A stretch of 64,000 bases of DNA, taken from Streptomyces camponoticapitis. GTDB taxonomy: Bacteria; Actinomycetota; Actinomycetes; Streptomycetales; Streptomycetaceae. Under the pieces are notes generated by a model that saw nothing but the letters and a program-made list of their open reading frames with translations, was not told where the DNA came from and made no database searches. Position numbers and translations under genes: made by a program. Positions 7,994-16,789 of the stretch are shown one piece after another (within the stretch, counting starts at the first letter, position 1; each line of letters starts with the position of its first letter). Location: contig NZ_BMMV01000027.1 of assembly GCF_014646115.1 (NCBI RefSeq), positions 1 to 64,000 on the forward strand. Reading direction: 5' to 3'.

Positions 7994-8827
7994 ATGACCG
8001 ACCGGCCCTTGACACTCATGGCAGTACACGCCCACCCCGACGACGAGGCGACCGGAACCGGAGGGATCCTCGCGCGGTACGCGGCGGAAGGCATCCGCAC
8101 CGTTCTCGTGACGTGTACCGACGGCGGTTGCGGTGACGGACCAGGGGGTGTCAAACCGGGCGACCCCGGCCACGATCCGGCCGCCGTCGCCTCGATGCGC
8201 CGCCAGGAGCTCCAGGCGAGCTGTGACGTCCTGAAGATCAGCGATCTGGAACTGCTGGACTACGCGGACTCCGGAATGGCGGGCTGGCCGAGCAACGACG
8301 CCCCCGGATCCTTCTGGCAGACCCCCGTGGAGGAAAGCGCCGCCAGACTCGCGGAACTCATGCGGCACTACCGGCCCGATGTGGTCGTCACCTACGACGA
8401 GAACGGCTTCTACGGCCACCCCGACCACATCCAGGCCCACCGCATCACGATGGCCGCGGTGGAGATGACCGCGCTGACACCGAAGGTGTACTGGACGACG
8501 GTGCCCCAATCGATGATGCGGCGGTTCGGTGAGACCATGCGCGAGTTCCAGGAGGACATGCCGGAGCCGGATCCCGCCGAGACAGCAGCGCTGGCCGAGA
8601 TCGGCCTCCCCGACGACGAGATCACCACGTGGGTGGACACCACCGCGTTCAGCGGTCAGAAGTTCGACGCACTGGCCGCGCACGCCAGTCAGGGCGAGAA
8701 CATCTTCTTCCTCAAGATGGGCAAGGAGAGGTTCGGCGAGTTGATGGGCACGGAGACCTTCGTACGGGTCAAGGACACCACCGGCGCGGCGGTCCCCGAG
8801 AACGACCTCTTCGCCGGACTGCGCTGA
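7994..8827 (+). CDS. PIG-L/LmbE-family deacetylase, mycothiol S-conjugate amidase-like
   Basis: This 277-residue zinc hydrolase starts at the ATG at 7994 with a strong AGGAGGA site upstream. The zinc motif AHPDDE is at residues 13-18. A second conserved segment, ENGFYGHPDHIQAH, supplies the third zinc ligand and the family signature. N-terminus and length match mycothiol S-conjugate amidase (Mca) and MshB relatives, which hydrolyse N-acetylglucosaminyl or glucosaminyl amides in mycothiol metabolism and detoxification. Whether the substrate is a mycothiol conjugate or another amide cannot be told here. It is monocistronic, followed by the low-GC region. Confidence 0.85.
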   Translation: MTDRPLTLMAVHAHPDDEATGTGGILARYAAEGIRTVLVTCTDGGCGDGPGGVKPGDPGHDPAAVASMRRQELQASCDVLKISDLELLDYADSGMAGWPSNDAPGSFWQTPVEESAARLAELMRHYRPDVVVTYDENGFYGHPDHIQAHRITMAAVEMTALTPKVYWTTVPQSMMRRFGETMREFQEDMPEPDPAETAALAEIGLPDDEITTWVDTTAFSGQKFDALAAHASQGENIFFLKMGKERFGELMGTETFVRVKDTTGAAVPENDLFAGLR

Positions 8828-9519
8828 CCCACCGGTCAGACCGGGGCCCGAAAAAGGAACGTCGGTGAACGGCGGCCACCGGGGGCTTCGCCCAGGCCTT
8901 GGGTGAATGGCCGACAGACGACCATCACCCGAGGTCAGAGGCCCGTGGCTTTCCAGTCATCCAGACCAGTTCGAGGACCGCGCACAACTTTCGCACCACT
9001 TGCGCGTCGTCGGACAAGTCCTCCCGTTGGGCAGCCAGGCGGGCATCGAGCGTCGCCGCGACCTCCTTGCCACCTGACGGCCTGACACGGAAGACCTCAG
9101 CGTCCCCAAGGCCCAGCAGGGCGAAGTTCGGCAGGGCACGGCGTGCGGCATCGGATCGGGCCAGAGTGTGCGCGGCGAGCAGGTTCTCTGCGCGGACGGG
9201 GGCGCACAACCGTACAATCTCGACGGGTGACGTGTCCCCGGCCGGGCCCGTCAGTCCCGTTCCCGACGTAGCCAGGGCATGTGGCTCCGGCCCGTAGCGG
9301 TAGGCCCGGGAAGACGCGTTCTGGGCGCCCGCGACAGGTCTCTACGCCGACGCCCGCAGTCCATGGCGGGGCAATGGAGCACGACGCGTTCCCGGACGAT
9401 GTCCCCATCAGGCCGACGTCGCGTCACCTGGCACACGCGACTGCGACGACGGCTGTGAGACTCACAGTTCAACGTCACCGGGTACTCCCAAGCTCAGAGC
9501 TCGAGTTCGATTCTCAGGT
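8828..9519. other. Low-coding interval at the edge of the lower-GC segment
   Basis: Apart from the uncertain minus-strand frame at 8925-9209, no convincing gene is seen. Base composition drops relative to the flanks from about 8930. There are no recognisable att repeats, integrase or tRNA gene. A GAGTTCGATTCTC stretch near 9500 mimics a tRNA T-arm but lacks the rest of a tRNA. Confidence 0.6.
8925..9209 (-). pseudogene. Probable gene remnant, unrecognised, at least 94 codons
   Basis: The frame reads like a real protein end (ENLLAAHTLARSDAARRALP, later RKLCAVLELVWMTGKP). It stays open about 45 codons upstream of the listed TTG start, to a TAG near 9345, without any ATG or GTG there. Coding-like composition without a proper start suggests the 3' remnant of a larger gene. 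It sits at the edge of the lower-GC segment carrying the helicase and restriction genes, consistent with debris from an insertion. I do not recognise the family. Confidence 0.35.
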
Positions 9520-11385
9520 CTACTGAGTAACCCGTCCGGGGACGAGGCCGCGCAGCATGGCGTGCGTCTCGGGGTCGGTGGAATAGAGGACGGTGCCGGC
9601 CAGCCCCCTGGTCAGCAGGACCTTGTAGCTGTTGCGTGCCAGGAGTTCGAACTCCTCCGGTTCAGCATCCTTCAAGCTGCCATCTCTGCTCGCTGCCTTG
9701 CGGGCACGCCAGCCGTTGTCACGCCATACCAGGTCGGGGCCCAAGATGGTGCCGTTCCAGGCGTACTCGAACCCCTGTGCCGTGTAGATACAGCCGATCT
9801 GCCCGATTCCCCCCGGCTCCGTGGCCCACAGCGAGGATGCGGGGACCCCGCCAACGGAGCGCTCACTCTTGAGATTCCAGGGCCTACGCCAGTTTCCGAT
9901 GACCACGTCATCGACAAGGCTCCCGTCGCTCCGCGGGCTGCTCCAACGCCAGCAGAAGCCGGCGGTCATGCGAGCGGTGTAGCCCGCTTCTTGCTGGAAG
10001 CGAAGATGGGTCTCCATCTCCTGGGGTGTGTCAGCGACGAGCAGTTCGAAGTTCTTGTCCGGCTGCCATGGCACCGGACCCCCTGGCTCCAGTCCCAGAA
10101 GGCGAAGCACCCAGTTCTCGTAGGCGCGACTCCCACCGCACCGGAACTGATCGTTCAGATTGACATGCCGGACGATGCAGCCTCTGGCATGCGCGGCTTG
10201 GTCTATCGTCTTGACGCTCCCCATCTCTCCCGGGCGCACCACCTGGTGCTCATCGAGCAGGAAGACCGGAACCCTGGCCGCGTCGATGAGTTCCTCAACC
10301 TGACTGCGACCGGGTCGGAATGTGTCCGGTGCGCTCTCTTTTCCCGAATGGCGGCGGATCCGGTGCGCCTCGTCACAGATCAAGACGTCTAGCCCATTCT
10401 GTTCAGCGGCAGTGAAGTCGAAGAAATACCGGAAAAGCTTCGGAAGCTTGCTGTTTTTCTCGCCAACTACGTGGCGGAGCGTCGTAGTGAAAGACCTGGA
10501 GCCGGTTGCATGGACGACAGGTCTGCCGTGCATGCTGAAGTGATTCATGAGGTTGAGGGCGATCAAGCTCTTCCCCGAGCCAGGGCCTCCAGAGACGACA
10601 ATGACTTCTTTCTGGTCCGCTCGACGCGCAGCGGAAGCCGCACGTTTCACCAGGGAGGCCGCCACCTGTTGCTCATCGATCAGAAGGAACTTGCCGCCGT
10701 GCGTGATCTCGTAGGAGGCAGCGCGCATGAGCTGGCGGCCAGGGGCAATAGGGCTCTCCAGAAGAGCATCTGCTTCAAGGGCCCCGTTGAGCGAGGACAG
10801 ACGGGTCTGTAGATACCGTATGAGTTCACCGCGCGTCGTTTTCGTAAACAGCTGCGCCTTCGCATCGGGAAGCCTGAAAAGCTGGTCGACGTCCAAATCT
10901 TCTGCGTTATGCAGGTAGGCGACGCCAGTAACGCCCTCCTGGCAGTCATTCAGCAGATTAGTAAAATCCTGCAGGTAGTCACAGTAGCGCCGCACTTGCG
11001 CAACGGGGTGCAGGGCTGCGTGGTTTCCTATTTTGGGGACCAGGCACAGGTCTTCGGAATCCGGCACAAGACGTGCCTCGCTCCACTGCTTGAGCTCCAC
11101 AATGACATAGGAAGGCAGACCAGTCTCGGGGTGCGAACCGGCCAGGACCGCGTCGGCTCGCAGACTGGTGAGAGGCAACTTCTGCTCAATCAATACTTCG
11201 ACCTCATCGAGACCGGCGTCGCACAGGACCTCCGCCAGGGCTGGGAGGCTGTTCTTCCATGCTCCGCGCTCACTTGACGACGGGTCCTGTAAGAGAAGGA
11301 GGCGATACTGCTCCGTGAGGTGCGCGACCAAGTCTGCGGGGCTGCGCTCGCGCAGCGCACGTGCGGACATACGAGCGAGGGGCAC
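9520..11385 (-). CDS. PD-(D/E)XK-like nuclease fused to DUF2075 (Schlafen-type) helicase
   Basis: This is a 621-residue protein. Residues 40-105 carry a restriction-like pattern: RADAV (Asp78) then YVIVELK (Glu97, Lys99), a D-(x)n-ExK arrangement typical of PD-(D/E)XK nucleases. From about 235 on it is a P-loop helicase of the DUF2075/SLFN-g3 type. Walker A is GGPGSGKS (266-273) and Walker B LICDEAH (335-341). Motif III/IV-like LLDEHQVV and QFRCGGS and a C-terminal YTAQGFE segment follow. Such proteins are usually linked to DNA or RNA targeting. It lies 87 bp downstream of the ScoMcrA-like gene on the same strand, in the same lower-GC block, suggesting a two-gene defence operon. The nuclease assignment is inferred from motifs. 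Confidence 0.8.
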   Translation of the reverse strand: MPLARMSARALRERSPADLVAHLTEQYRLLLLQDPSSSERGAWKNSLPALAEVLCDAGLDEVEVLIEQKLPLTSLRADAVLAGSHPETGLPSYVIVELKQWSEARLVPDSEDLCLVPKIGNHAALHPVAQVRRYCDYLQDFTNLLNDCQEGVTGVAYLHNAEDLDVDQLFRLPDAKAQLFTKTTRGELIRYLQTRLSSLNGALEADALLESPIAPGRQLMRAASYEITHGGKFLLIDEQQVAASLVKRAASAARRADQKEVIVVSGGPGSGKSLIALNLMNHFSMHGRPVVHATGSRSFTTTLRHVVGEKNSKLPKLFRYFFDFTAAEQNGLDVLICDEAHRIRRHSGKESAPDTFRPGRSQVEELIDAARVPVFLLDEHQVVRPGEMGSVKTIDQAAHARGCIVRHVNLNDQFRCGGSRAYENWVLRLLGLEPGGPVPWQPDKNFELLVADTPQEMETHLRFQQEAGYTARMTAGFCWRWSSPRSDGSLVDDVVIGNWRRPWNLKSERSVGGVPASSLWATEPGGIGQIGCIYTAQGFEYAWNGTILGPDLVWRDNGWRARKAASRDGSLKDAEPEEFELLARNSYKVLLTRGLAGTVLYSTDPETHAMLRGLVPGRVTQ

Positions 11386-11472
11386 GGGGCAGCCTCCAAG
11401 AAGAAGTCGAAACGTCGTGGCAGGTAGCTTCGGCGGGCTACGGCAACTCGCCGAGTGGAGCTTGGCGCGTAT

Positions 11473-13260
11473 TCAGACGCTCAGGGCACACAGCATCCGG
11501 TGGTAGCGGAGATGTTCTTCGTCGAGCGGATGGGGCGAGCGCCGACGAAGCGGGCGAGGACGCTCACCGCCATGCGTCCACCGCACGATGCCCTCCGCGT
11601 CGATGTAGATCTCCAGACCGTCGAAGAGAATGTGGTGATTGGGGCACAGACACAGCAGATTGGGCAGCTCGTCCGGCCCATCATGCGGAGATCCAAGCCC
11701 ACGGATATGAGCGGCTTGGCTGTAGGGGCTGCCCTTGTACTGCAGACGCACTCCGCATACCTGACACTGGTTGCCGTGCAACTCCTTCACCCTTCGCGCC
11801 AACGCCGCATCACGAACCAGACGAGAAGACTTCGAATGGCGTCGCCCCGCTGGGCCGAACACCCGCTCCACATCGACGGCTTGGGCTGTCTCCTCCGCAC
11901 TGCCGTTGAGCATGCCGTCGGCGGTCTCATACCCGGACAGCCCCACTCTGCCGAACAGTTCGTGCCGATCAACGGCGTCGAGATAGGTTTGGCACAGCTT
12001 CGCGACGACTTCCAAACGAGCGACCGGGTCTTTGATGATCTCGGCCGCCTCGAAGGTCAGGCCAGCGATCGGCTGAAGGGTGTCGAAAACTCCGGTCCGC
12101 GGCATTACGCCGGCGTCGTCAGGGATCCCGAGAACTTCCCACAAACCGCTGCCCTGCAGATGCCAGAAGGGGTACTCAGGAGTGACCTTGGAGCTGGGCA
12201 GCCCGAACTCGGCCAAGAGCGGTCCTACCCCAGCACGAAAACGTTGCCATGAAGCCAGGCGTGGTTTTCCTGCAGCGACTCGGGAGATGGTCCACAGGAG
12301 AGCCAGCGGTTGGTGACGGCTTGGAGTTCCTCCCTTGGAGGTGCGGTGTGTATTGAGAGCCTCGATGCGCTCCAGCATCTGGAGCGCGGTCATCGGCTTC
12401 GAAACGGAGGACGGTTCAGACGAAAGCCGCAGAGGCAACGATGAGCCCGTCTCCGGGAGCATGTGGGCAACGCGGCGGTAGTCCCCGGCCGACCTGAGGG
12501 TTACGCAGCGCAGCGGTGCTGGAACACTCAGACTCTGGAGGATCGGCGCGGCCGGCACAACTGTCGCGAATTCCTCGATGGCCCCCAACGCCATGATGTG
12601 CTCCCAGGTGAAGCCGTCTTGGTCGACGCCCCACACCGCACGAGCCACAGCAGGGCTGCGGAGCAGATGAAGGATCCGGGCGCGAGCAATGAAGCCCTTG
12701 TCGGCGTAGAAGAAAACATCATCGCCAACACGGCGATTCCTCAGCGCTTTCGCCTTCGGGTCGTTGGCCCTTCTGGCAGGGGTAGAGCCCCACAGTCGGG
12801 CTATCCCGTCCGCGTACAGGTCGCTGAGTACGCCAGCCTCCTGCGTCCCGAGCACCGTCTGAATCTCTGCGATCGGAACGCCTGTCCTCAGGGACTTCTG
12901 GAAGTTCTTCGGACCCTGTACACGAGGCCCGCCTCTCGGCTGCAGGACCAACTGCGGCAAGTAGGGCTCCGGCGCCTCCACGGAGCTGGTCGCCGTCACA
13001 GTGAAGCCGAGTGCCTCCAGCCGGCGCGCCACCGCATGTGCGCCGCCGCTGAAATCATCCGAGCTCAGCAAGATGTCGGTGGCGTACATGTGTCCCACGC
13101 CAGCTATGGCCTCGGAGTCATACCGATCACCGTCCACCACCAGGTCATAGACGGTGGGCTGACCGAAGCCATGGCGTCGCCCGAAGACTTCACGCCCGAG
13201 GTGTCTGCTGTCCCCCAACGCCGCCAGAACTCCCGACCGCGTAATGTCTCCAAGTCCCAT
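11473..13260 (-). CDS. ScoMcrA-like HNH restriction endonuclease (modified-DNA dependent)
   Basis: This 595-residue type IV restriction candidate has a ScoMcrA-type N-terminal head (about 1-90, YDLVVDGDRYDSEAIAG). Next is an EVE/SRA-like modified-base module (about 140-255, with FFYADKGF and RAVWG...TWEHIMALG). A sulfur-binding-like domain follows (about 300-430, with EYPFWHLQ at 362-369 and GLWEV at 372-376). The HNH nuclease is at the C-terminus (about 495-550: CQVCG, AAHIRGLG, NLLCLCPNHHILFD). ScoMcrA of S. coelicolor cuts phosphorothioated and methylated DNA; by architecture this protein should do likewise. No dnd genes are visible here. Two CxxC pairs probably bind structural zinc. A perfect 14-bp palindrome lies upstream. 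Confidence 0.85.
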   Translation of the reverse strand: MGLGDITRSGVLAALGDSRHLGREVFGRRHGFGQPTVYDLVVDGDRYDSEAIAGVGHMYATDILLSSDDFSGGAHAVARRLEALGFTVTATSSVEAPEPYLPQLVLQPRGGPRVQGPKNFQKSLRTGVPIAEIQTVLGTQEAGVLSDLYADGIARLWGSTPARRANDPKAKALRNRRVGDDVFFYADKGFIARARILHLLRSPAVARAVWGVDQDGFTWEHIMALGAIEEFATVVPAAPILQSLSVPAPLRCVTLRSAGDYRRVAHMLPETGSSLPLRLSSEPSSVSKPMTALQMLERIEALNTHRTSKGGTPSRHQPLALLWTISRVAAGKPRLASWQRFRAGVGPLLAEFGLPSSKVTPEYPFWHLQGSGLWEVLGIPDDAGVMPRTGVFDTLQPIAGLTFEAAEIIKDPVARLEVVAKLCQTYLDAVDRHELFGRVGLSGYETADGMLNGSAEETAQAVDVERVFGPAGRRHSKSSRLVRDAALARRVKELHGNQCQVCGVRLQYKGSPYSQAAHIRGLGSPHDGPDELPNLLCLCPNHHILFDGLEIYIDAEGIVRWTHGGERPRPLRRRSPHPLDEEHLRYHRMLCALSV

Positions 13261-13311
13261 GCCTCAAAGGCTAATCGGATCGTATGACATTACGCTCTCA
13301 ATCCGCGTCTC

Positions 13312-13325
13312 CCTCTCGCGAGAGG
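13312..13325. promoter_or_regulatory. Palindrome CCTCTCGCGAGAGG upstream of the restriction gene
   Basis: A perfect 14-bp palindrome lies 52 bp upstream of the ScoMcrA-like start codon, where an operator would act. The sequence between it and the start is unusually AT-rich for the window (ATTGAG, TAATGT, TACGAT), consistent with a promoter. Confidence 0.5.
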
Positions 13326-13741
13326 TGACCGCGATGCACGGATCTCCGCGAGCAGATCGGCTGTCGTCCCCCTGGTTGGGTCCCGCCGCGGTTCGGGCTG
13401 CGGCGCTGGGAGTGCCCGTCCCGACCAGCACCAAAGCCCAACCACTCACATGGGGCACCCAATGAACTCTGCCGTCGAGCCTTCTCGGGGCGGTGCCTGG
13501 CATCACTCTCGGTCCTGGTGGTGCGCTGCATCACGAGGCCCGGACATGCCCGCTCACGAACAACCAGCAGCAGTGGTCTGGGCCGTCTCGCCGCCCAGGG
13601 CGGAGCGCGCCACCTCCCGTGTTCGGTTCCCCGCGATGTAGCGCGTGAGCCGTGTGCAAGGGGACATCGGCGGGGCGGAGAGCGGTCTATCGTGGCGCGT
13701 GTCGTGTTCCACCGGGCGATGTGCAAGTGGCTGGAGGATCT
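13326..13741. other. Intergenic interval without a convincing gene
   Basis: This interval separates the divergent restriction and sensor-kinase genes. GC content returns to the chromosomal level within it. Open frames here lack ribosome sites and conserved motifs. I see no repeats matching the other end of the lower-GC block. Confidence 0.55.
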
Positions 13742-15484
13742 GTGCGGGCGGACGGGGACGGCACGACGGGTCAAGCGCTACCGCGGTTGCGGCTGGACGA
13801 GTTGCTGGAGGAGCTCCAGGTCCGGATCGAAGCCGTGCGCGGTACGCGTGACCGTGTGCACAGCCTTCTCGAAGCGGTGCTCTCGGTCGGCCGCGAGCTG
13901 GACCTCCCGCAGGTCCTGCGGGGCATAGTCGAGGCGGCCGTGGTGCTCGTGGACGCGGAGTACGGCGCGCTCGGGGTGATCGGTGGCGAGCAGCGGCTGT
14001 CGGAGTTCATCACGGTGGGCATCGATGACGAACTTCGCTCCCGGATCGGCGAGTTGCCCAGCGGGCACGGTCTGCTGGGTGAGTTGATCCGGCACCCGGA
14101 GCCGTTGCGGCTGGCGGAGCTGGGAGGTCATGAGTCGTCCTCCGGTTTTCCGGCCAACCATCCGCCGATGCACTCGTTCCTAGGTGTGCCCATCCGGGTG
14201 CGGGACGAGGTGTTCGGGAATCTGTACCTGACGGAGAAGCGCAGTGCCCGGGAGTTCGACGCGGAGGACGAGTCGGTCCTGTCGACCTTGGCGGTCGCGG
14301 CAGGGGTGGCGATCGAGAACGCACGCCTCTACGAGGAGGGGCGCAACCGTGAGCAGTGGCTGACGGCGAGCGCGGAGGTCACCAACAGCCTGCTCTCCGG
14401 CGCCCCCCGTGCGCAGGTGCTGGAGCTGATCGTCGAGCGTGCCGGACAGATACTCTCCGCGGACCTCGGGCTGGTGGCCGAACCTCTCGCGGGTACTGGC
14501 GAGCTCCGCACCGCCCTGGTGGTCGGGCAGGATGCCAAGACCCACAGCGGCCCTCAGCAAGAGGTCCAGGACGGTTTCATCAGTGCGGCGTTCACCAGTG
14601 CGGAGCCCGTTCTCAGCGTGAACATCGCCATGGACGAGCGGGTCATCGGCTGCGAGTCCCGCTGGGCGGGCATGGGGCCGGCCGTGGCGGTTCCGCTGGG
14701 CAGCGGGGACCGCGTACGCGGGGTGCTGGTTCTGGCCCGCACCGCGGGTCGCGAACCGTTCGCGCCTACGCAGTCCGCACCGCTGCTCGGCTTCGCCGGA
14801 CAGGCCGCGCTCGCCATGGAACTGGCCGAACGCCGCCGCGACGCCGAGCAGATCGCGCTGCTGGAGGACCGCGACCGTATCGCCCGTGACCTCCACGACC
14901 TCGCCATTCAACGGCTGTTCGCCACCGGCATGACCCTGCAGAGCGCCCAGAAGTTCGCCCAGCACCCCGGAGCCGCCGAACGCATCGAGCGCGCCGTCAA
15001 CGATCTCGACGACACCATAAAGATCATCCGGTCGACCATCTTCGGCCTGCGTGTGCAGCAGTCGGGCGGTTCGGACGACGGCGTACGCGCCCGGGTGGCG
15101 GCCGCGGTCGACGGAGCGGCCGCCGCGCTGGGGTTCAGCCCGGCGGTGCGTATCGAGGGGCTGGTCGACACCGAGGTGCCGCACCACATCGCCGATCACC
15201 TGATCGCGGTTCTGGTGGAGGCACTGAGCAACACCGCGCGCCACGCGGCGGCGCGCACGGTGGACGTACATGTCGCGGTGAGGGAGGGCCGGTTGACGCT
15301 GACCGTGGCGGACAACGGCACCGGCATCCCGCCGGGGGCGGCGCGCAGCGGACTGAAGAACATCGCGCGCCGGGCGGAGGAACTGGACGGCACCTTCACC
15401 TACGACACCCCTTCGGCGGGCGGCACCCGGCTGGTGTGGCACGTGCCGCTGCGGGACGCGCCACTCCAGCCGGGTGCCGCCTGA
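13742..15484 (+). CDS. DevS/OsdK-like heme-sensor histidine kinase (GAF-GAF-HisKA_3)
   Basis: This 580-residue kinase starts at a GTG at 13742 (GGAGG 5 nt upstream). Two GAF domains (about 55-200 and 215-365) precede a HisKA_3 dimerisation region, with phospho-accepting His385 in RIARDLHD. The ATPase has N box EALSNTARHAA and G box DNGTGIP. GAF-A keeps the residues equivalent to the M. tuberculosis DevS heme pocket: His140 in NHPPM (DevS His149) and Tyr162 in NLYLTEK (DevS Tyr171). Heme-based sensing of O2, NO or CO is therefore likely. Its natural partner is the DevR-like regulator at 18940. Its 3' end overlaps the convergent degenerate regulator by 85 bp. Confidence 0.9.
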   Translation: MRADGDGTTGQALPRLRLDELLEELQVRIEAVRGTRDRVHSLLEAVLSVGRELDLPQVLRGIVEAAVVLVDAEYGALGVIGGEQRLSEFITVGIDDELRSRIGELPSGHGLLGELIRHPEPLRLAELGGHESSSGFPANHPPMHSFLGVPIRVRDEVFGNLYLTEKRSAREFDAEDESVLSTLAVAAGVAIENARLYEEGRNREQWLTASAEVTNSLLSGAPRAQVLELIVERAGQILSADLGLVAEPLAGTGELRTALVVGQDAKTHSGPQQEVQDGFISAAFTSAEPVLSVNIAMDERVIGCESRWAGMGPAVAVPLGSGDRVRGVLVLARTAGREPFAPTQSAPLLGFAGQAALAMELAERRRDAEQIALLEDRDRIARDLHDLAIQRLFATGMTLQSAQKFAQHPGAAERIERAVNDLDDTIKIIRSTIFGLRVQQSGGSDDGVRARVAAAVDGAAAALGFSPAVRIEGLVDTEVPHHIADHLIAVLVEALSNTARHAAARTVDVHVAVREGRLTLTVADNGTGIPPGAARSGLKNIARRAEELDGTFTYDTPSAGGTRLVWHVPLRDAPLQPGAA

Positions 15485-16209
15485 CGATCCGGCTGTCCCT
15501 GCTGGGCCGGCTCTCTCCGACTTGCGGGGCTGTCCGGGCTGTTCCTCTCGGGGGGCAGCACCGACTGCCGGGAAGCACTCGCCGAGGGCAGGCCGTGCCT
15601 GCGCAGTACCCCACCGGTCAGCAGCCGCCGGATCTGCGTCCGCACCGCCTCCTCCGACAGGAACAGCCGTCGACCGATCTGCCGGTCGGTGAGCCTGTCC
15701 CCCACCAGGACCAGGAGGTGGCGCTCCCGGGCGGAGAGGCCGTTCGTACCGTGGTCCCTTCCCCCGCGGGTCAGACCGTCCAGCAGTCGCGCGGAAGTCG
15801 TCCGGTCCAGCATCGAGTGGCCGGCGGCGACGGAGCGCACGGCGACGGCGAGTCGGGTCCCCCTGATCTGCCTCAGCACGGAGCCGGACGCGCCGGCCAG
15901 AACGGCGTGCAGATGCGCGGTGTCGTCGTCGAACGAGGCGAGCGTGAGAAGTGAGAGCGCGGGCACGGCGGACCGCAGGGCGCGACAGGAAATGATGTCC
16001 TCGGTCAGCCGGACGTTCACCACGGCCACGTCGGGGCGGGCGACGGGACCCCGGATCAGCGCCTCTTCGACGGAGGCAGCGGCACCGACGGCGACCATGT
16101 CCGTCTCGGCGTCGAGCAGTTCACCCAGCCCCTGCCGGACGGCCTCGTGGCCGTCCACGAGGAACACCCGTATGGGGTGCCGTTCCGACAGGGCGCCGAC
16201 CGCGGTCAT
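15400..16209 (-). CDS. LuxR-family regulator with degenerate receiver domain (pseudo-receiver)
   Basis: This 269-residue paralog of the DevR-like protein at 18940 starts at the ATG at 16209 (AAGGAA site). The receiver (about 12-130) aligns closely but has lost its chemistry: the acidic pair DD is Asp19-Gly20, the phospho-acceptor is Asn65, the conserved Thr is Ala91, and the Lys is Arg113. A NarL-type HTH follows (about 170-215, LSARERHLLVL...IGRRLFLSEEAVR). The C-terminus runs about 60 extra low-complexity residues, overlapping the kinase gene by 85 bp; a frameshift near the HTH end is possible. It probably binds DNA independently of phosphorylation or antagonises its paralog. Confidence 0.85.
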   Translation of the reverse strand: MTAVGALSERHPIRVFLVDGHEAVRQGLGELLDAETDMVAVGAAASVEEALIRGPVARPDVAVVNVRLTEDIISCRALRSAVPALSLLTLASFDDDTAHLHAVLAGASGSVLRQIRGTRLAVAVRSVAAGHSMLDRTTSARLLDGLTRGGRDHGTNGLSARERHLLVLVGDRLTDRQIGRRLFLSEEAVRTQIRRLLTGGVLRRHGLPSASASRQSVLPPERNSPDSPASRREPAQQGQPDRQAAPGWSGASRSGTCHTSRVPPAEGVS

Positions 16210-16278
16210 GGGAGTTCCTTCATTCTCGGACGGGCGGACGGGCGGGCACGCGGACACGCGGACAGGTCGGGGCCGCGG

Positions 16279-16761
16279 TCACCCGTCGCGGACGTCGGCC
16301 CAGGGGGCGGGTCCGCTGCCGTAGGGGCCGTACAGGTCGAGCAGCCGGGTTCGGGTGGTGTGCAGCCGGAGGGAGACCACCTGCCCCACCCACAGGGCTA
16401 CCGCGGCGCCGAGCGCGGGGTCGTCCCGGCAGAGGAGACGTGCCGCGACGGCGTCGAACTCCCAGGCGCGTACGGGGGTCATGGTCTCCGCACCCAGATG
16501 CCATACGTACGGTGCGAACAGCCAGGACCACCCGACAAGCTGCCCCGGGCCCAAGGTGTCGATCACGGGGGACCGACGGCCCGGAACACGCGTGTCGAGA
16601 GTGATGCAGCCGGTACGCACGATCCAGAAGCGGTCGGCACGGTGTCCCTCCTCGAAGAGCCGGGTGCCTTGGGGGAAGTTGACCTCGCGGGCGCATTGCA
16701 TGAGCCGCTCACGATGGGCAGCCGGGAGGGCGCTCAGCAGGGTGGTGGCCTTCATCCTCAT
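16279..16761 (-). CDS. Stand-alone cyclic-nucleotide-binding-domain protein (Crp-like, no HTH)
   Basis: The 160 residues form a single cNMP-binding fold: FPQGTRLFEEGHRADRFWIV begins the beta-roll, and IDTLGPGQLVGWSWLFAPY forms the phosphate-binding-cassette region. A C-helix ends RLLDLYGPYG. The canonical RxS of cAMP-binding cassettes is not apparent, so nucleotide binding is uncertain. Unlike Crp/Fnr there is no C-terminal helix-turn-helix, so it cannot act as a classical regulator. Similar small proteins accompany DevR-type dormancy genes in actinobacteria, by recollection. The start is ATG 16761 with GGAGA upstream; ATG 16755 is also possible. Confidence 0.8.
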   Translation of the reverse strand: MRMKATTLLSALPAAHRERLMQCAREVNFPQGTRLFEEGHRADRFWIVRTGCITLDTRVPGRRSPVIDTLGPGQLVGWSWLFAPYVWHLGAETMTPVRAWEFDAVAARLLCRDDPALGAAVALWVGQVVSLRLHTTRTRLLDLYGPYGSGPAPWADVRDG

Positions 16762-16789
16762 CGCGTATGTCTCCTTGTCGCGGGTGCTC

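Noticed and set aside
9490..9520. tRNA-like T-arm GAGTTCGATTCTC as a possible att site
   Set aside because: The acceptor, D and anticodon arms cannot be built around it, and no second copy was seen at the other end of the lower-GC segment.
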